The translations under genes were made by a program, and so were the position numbers. From Brachynemurus nebulosus (taxonomy: Eukaryota; Arthropoda; Insecta; Neuroptera; Myrmeleontidae): a stretch of 64,000 nucleotides of DNA. Position 1 is the first letter of the stretch, and each line of letters opens with the position of its first letter. This document shows, in pieces, positions 61,113 through 64,000 of the stretch. The DNA lies in assembly GCA_035578155.1 (NCBI GenBank), contig JAPWDM010000002.1:33755437-33819436 (forward strand). The letters run 5' to 3'. The notes under the pieces are model-generated. The model was not told the origin of the DNA, ran no database searches, and worked only from the letters and a program-made list of their open reading frames with translations.

Positions 61113-62111
61113 CCGAAACATGTCACAGACAATTAAAACTCTAAATAAAGTGGTATTAGTAAAGTAAAAAATTGTCTTTTTATTTTAAAATGGAATAGCA
61201 TAAATTAACGCTCAAATCTATCAAATATATTATTTCTAGTTTGTGGTTCATAACTCTAAGAGTGAATTTTTAAACACAGTCTTGCCAAACCCAAATTGAT
61301 TTATTATATAAGTTTTAACCATAGAGTCGTACTACAAAGGGTGAAAAAACACCTATGCATTGTTATATTTTTGTAATTTAAAAGGGGATGCGGAGTTTTT
61401 GCTAAGTTTTCTTGTATGCATCTTCAGTACAAGTTATCACCTTGTCTTACTGTCGTTTGTTATCTCCTCAATTTCCGGCAACCTAGGCTGTCGCCTAAGT
61501 CACCTATATGGTCACGCCAGCCTTGAATAAATAATATCAAAACTGAACCTTTCGTTTCCATGACTTGATGAATTAGAAACAAAAAAATAAAAGGTCATAA
61601 ACCATATATTCTTTTTTGTACGCTACAAAGAATCAGAGTAGCGACTCCAGACAATAATACGTGTTTGAACTAACAATTTTGACAATATTCAATTCCAATT
61701 TCTTAAAATGAAAGTGAAAAATGTAAATTTGAAGAAATATGTACATATTATTACATTTTTTTGAAAGTCTTTAAGTAGTCAGAAGAAGGAACGTGTGCCA
61801 CCTCCCTTTTCTTACTTTAAATAAATTAACATTTTTTTAATGAAACGTGATGTAACCGGTACGCCACCTACGAGTATACACAGGTGTGAAAAAATATTTT
61901 TTTTGAAACTGATTTTATGAAAATTTATTCTATTCGACTGCGTTCAAAAAAATTAAATTATTATGGAATTTTTAAAAAAATAGTATTTAATTATTTTTTT
62001 AGACTGTATTTAATGGAAAATATCTGAATATTTTTCAGTTACTAAACGGAGCTGTGTACAATGAACTTGGTATCTTTAATTAGGAGTTTTGGGACATTTT
62101 TGCATGTATAA
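61113..62111. other. No gene or repeat recognised
   Basis: AT-rich sequence with no supported ORF. Confidence 0.45.
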
Positions 62112-62113
62112 TA

Positions 62114-62262
62114 TTGGGTTGTTACGAAAATAATGAGAAACTGTTCTTACTATTTTTAAATTGTAACATTTTCATTTTAAAAACATTCAATCAATTAAAT
62201 ACTCTCTATGAGCATCATCTATAACTTCTTGCCAACGAATAGGCACGGATTGGATGCTTGTT
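62114..62262 (-). pseudogene. mariner transposon relic (3' end)
   Basis: After a TA (62112-62113) the end TTGGGTTGTTACGAAAATAA resembles mariner inverted ends. On the minus strand, 62187-62256 translates to IQSVPIRWQEVIDDAHREYL and ends with ID and a stop, the typical C-terminus of mariner transposases (R-W-x-x-V). The rest of the transposase and the other end are missing. Confidence 0.78.
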
Positions 62263-62478
62263 GCTTAGAACTTAGCGGACCGTGGGTCGAAGAAGCTGGC
62301 TAGAATATATCATTACTTACGTACCAACCCAATAACGAAGCAGAGCTACCAGAATTCTAGGTAATTCTACTTTTTACAGTTGAAAAAGACCAAATGTGTT
62401 GTAATAAATTAAACTCTTGGTTACGTATAATTTGGCGTCTTCGGCAAGCAGCCAGTACCTACTACTTTTAAGTATGAA

Positions 62479-62481
<3 letters not shown>

Positions 62482-62556
<75 letters not shown>
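62482..62556. repeat. (TA)n microsatellite
   Basis: Uninterrupted TA for about 75 bp. Confidence 0.97.
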
Positions 62557-62559
<3 letters not shown>

Positions 62560-63754
62560 TGGTGGAGTACTATCGAGAGCACTGTCGACAATCCTACGAT
62601 TTCCAACCGGTTTGTCTGGGTTTCCATTAAATAACTAATTCTAATACTATTTTAGGAGTTCTAGTCTTGAATTTGTATGTTTTTGAAATATCAGTAGTTA
62701 TATATTTTTTATATTATAATTAAGGACAAACTTTTTTCTTGCAGAAACATATAAAATACACTATTAGAATTAAACATCCTTGATATGTATTTCATCTTTC
62801 ACCACTAATCTCAAACGATCATTAATTTAGAAAACGTCCATAAAATATGACGAAAGGAATGTAGCATCCATCAGGTGTCAACTAATTTGGATAACACGAT
62901 AGGAAGTTAAATCGAAAATATAATAAAAATCTAGGCTCATTCATTCCTACTTGTCATTCTTTCATTAGAATATAAAAGCAAAATAGAAGAAAATAGTTTT
63001 AATATACTTGTATCATTTACTTGTTTGAAAATTTTGAAGTAGGTACACTCTAAGAAAAAAGGGTCAAAAACGTGTAAAATAACTTAAATTTAGAGCAAAA
63101 TTACTCCTCGCTCTGAAAATATGCACTATTATTTGTGTAATATGAAAAAATTGGTGTATTTTTATATAATTTGTGTATAATTACTGTTTTTTTTTAACAT
63201 TACACAAATAAAGGTGTAACTTTGGATTTTTACAACGCTTTTGGTTTACTTTTACACCACTAAATAGCAAAACCCATGCGCGCGCATATGATTTTGTGTA
63301 TTTTAAAATTATCTGTTATTGAATTGCTGTAATATTTATACGTACATAAGTAATATTCTTAAAGGTTAAAAATTATGTGTTCAAATTAGCTGAATTAAAC
63401 AAAAGTATTTTTTGATAGGATATAATATATAGTTAATATAATTACAACGTGTATGATAAATTAATCTTTAAATATGTTACAAAAACAGTGTTATAGCGGT
63501 GTACTGATGTTTTGTTTTTTTTATATGCATTGTGTAAAATGGATTCTGGAATAATGTGCAAAGAATACTGTAATATAAATTTGTTTGTTTCCAAAATGCT
63601 GTCCTGATGATACATTTAAAATATTTCAGGTAAGTTAATTTTTTTAATTTTGCTTCATACAAATAGTTATGTAATTTGATAAAAGTTTATTTTACAATTT
63701 GACTAATAATTTATTTTGTGGGGCTCTCAATTTCTGTGAAAATTAAAACATTAT
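62557..63754. other. No gene; GTGTAA-rich patch
   Basis: 63040-63270 has several GTGTAA/TTACAC segments in both orientations (about 63079, 63135, 63171, 63207, 63218 and 63249) after a 'cactctaagaaaaaaggg' start that resembles a transposon end, but no matching right end is found before the window stops. Confidence 0.4.
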
Positions 63755-64000
63755 CTACAATTCAGATATCTTTTAACACACTGACAGGGGGTAATAATGT
63801 CGCAATAGATCGTTCTGAAGTTAGACTATCGTATGTAAGGTTTTTATTAGGTTTCGTTATTTTAGCTGAGGTTATGTAATTTTCGGTATCGATAATTTTC
63901 GATAAGGAAAACTATAATATCCATTAAAAAACAAACCTAATAAAGACCTTACATATGATAGTCCAACTTCAGAACCACTTATTGTGACATTATTTTACCC
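63755..64000. repeat. Centre of a second large foldback element (cut by window edge)
   Basis: Homologous to 23755-23980, the central part of the 1.48-kb palindrome: 'actgacag.ggtaataatgtc', 'ttaggtttc', 'ataattttcgata', 'gatagtccaactt.agaacc'. The right arm continues past the window. Confidence 0.8.

Noticed and set aside
61085..61130. Second hammerhead ribozyme near GGGCCGAAACATGTC
   Set aside because: The 3' half looks right but no CUGANGA core precedes the GGCC stem.

Overview
This window looks like a piece of an AT-rich arthropod, most likely insect, nuclear genome. There is no prokaryotic gene layout, no long host gene that I can recognise, and almost every interpretable stretch is a mobile element: an insect-type errantivirus with env, Ty3/gypsy elements, Penelope-like elements with a GIY-YIG domain, pogo/Tigger, Tc1, mariner, hAT and Harbinger-like DNA transposons, foldback elements, and about sixteen long (TA)n runs. 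I cannot name the species.

Layout, left to right. 1-3.2 kb is a decayed Ty3/gypsy element on the minus strand, cut by the window edge. 3.2-8 kb holds (TA)n runs, a foldback element (5204-5621), a Harbinger-like MITE (5951-6638) and a Tc1 relic. 8053-10561 is a pogo/Tigger element with a broken transposase. 11.3 kb has a small unrecognised intact ORF. 11.74-12.85 kb is a 5'-truncated Penelope-like element whose 3' part contains a hammerhead-ribozyme motif. 13.2-14.7 kb is one copy of an unclassified repeat (second copy 50.8-53.2 kb). 14807-20305 is a Ty3/gypsy element with intact gag and pol but a truncated 3' LTR. 21268-22536 is a pogo-like non-autonomous element. 23131-24612 is a 1.5-kb palindrome. 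25198-32779 is an apparently complete errantivirus (gag, pol, env, identical LTRs) on the minus strand.

From 33 kb on, every piece is a relic or a non-autonomous element: a second errantivirus-type LTR family (33877-34231 with primer-binding site; solo copy 58538-58859), a hAT element (34966-36071), Penelope endonuclease relics (38.6 and 60.8-61.1 kb), pogo-like elements (39719-41170, 54814-56164), MITEs, a 541-bp palindrome between two TA runs (41364-41904), a mosaic repeat with a G-rich tandem array (46.4-49.9 kb), and the nested repeat at 50.1-53.7 kb.

How the parts relate. LTR elements are embedded in (TA)n runs. The errantivirus split a ~125-bp tandem repeat at its TA stretch, and the gypsy element split another TA run. 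Both gag-pol overlaps carry canonical -1 slippery heptamers. Five TA-flanked elements with different inverted ends mostly share one architecture: the terminal motif is repeated inside the element, up to eleven times in 1.45 kb. These arrays are the least described feature here. All identifications come from reading motifs; no database search was possible.
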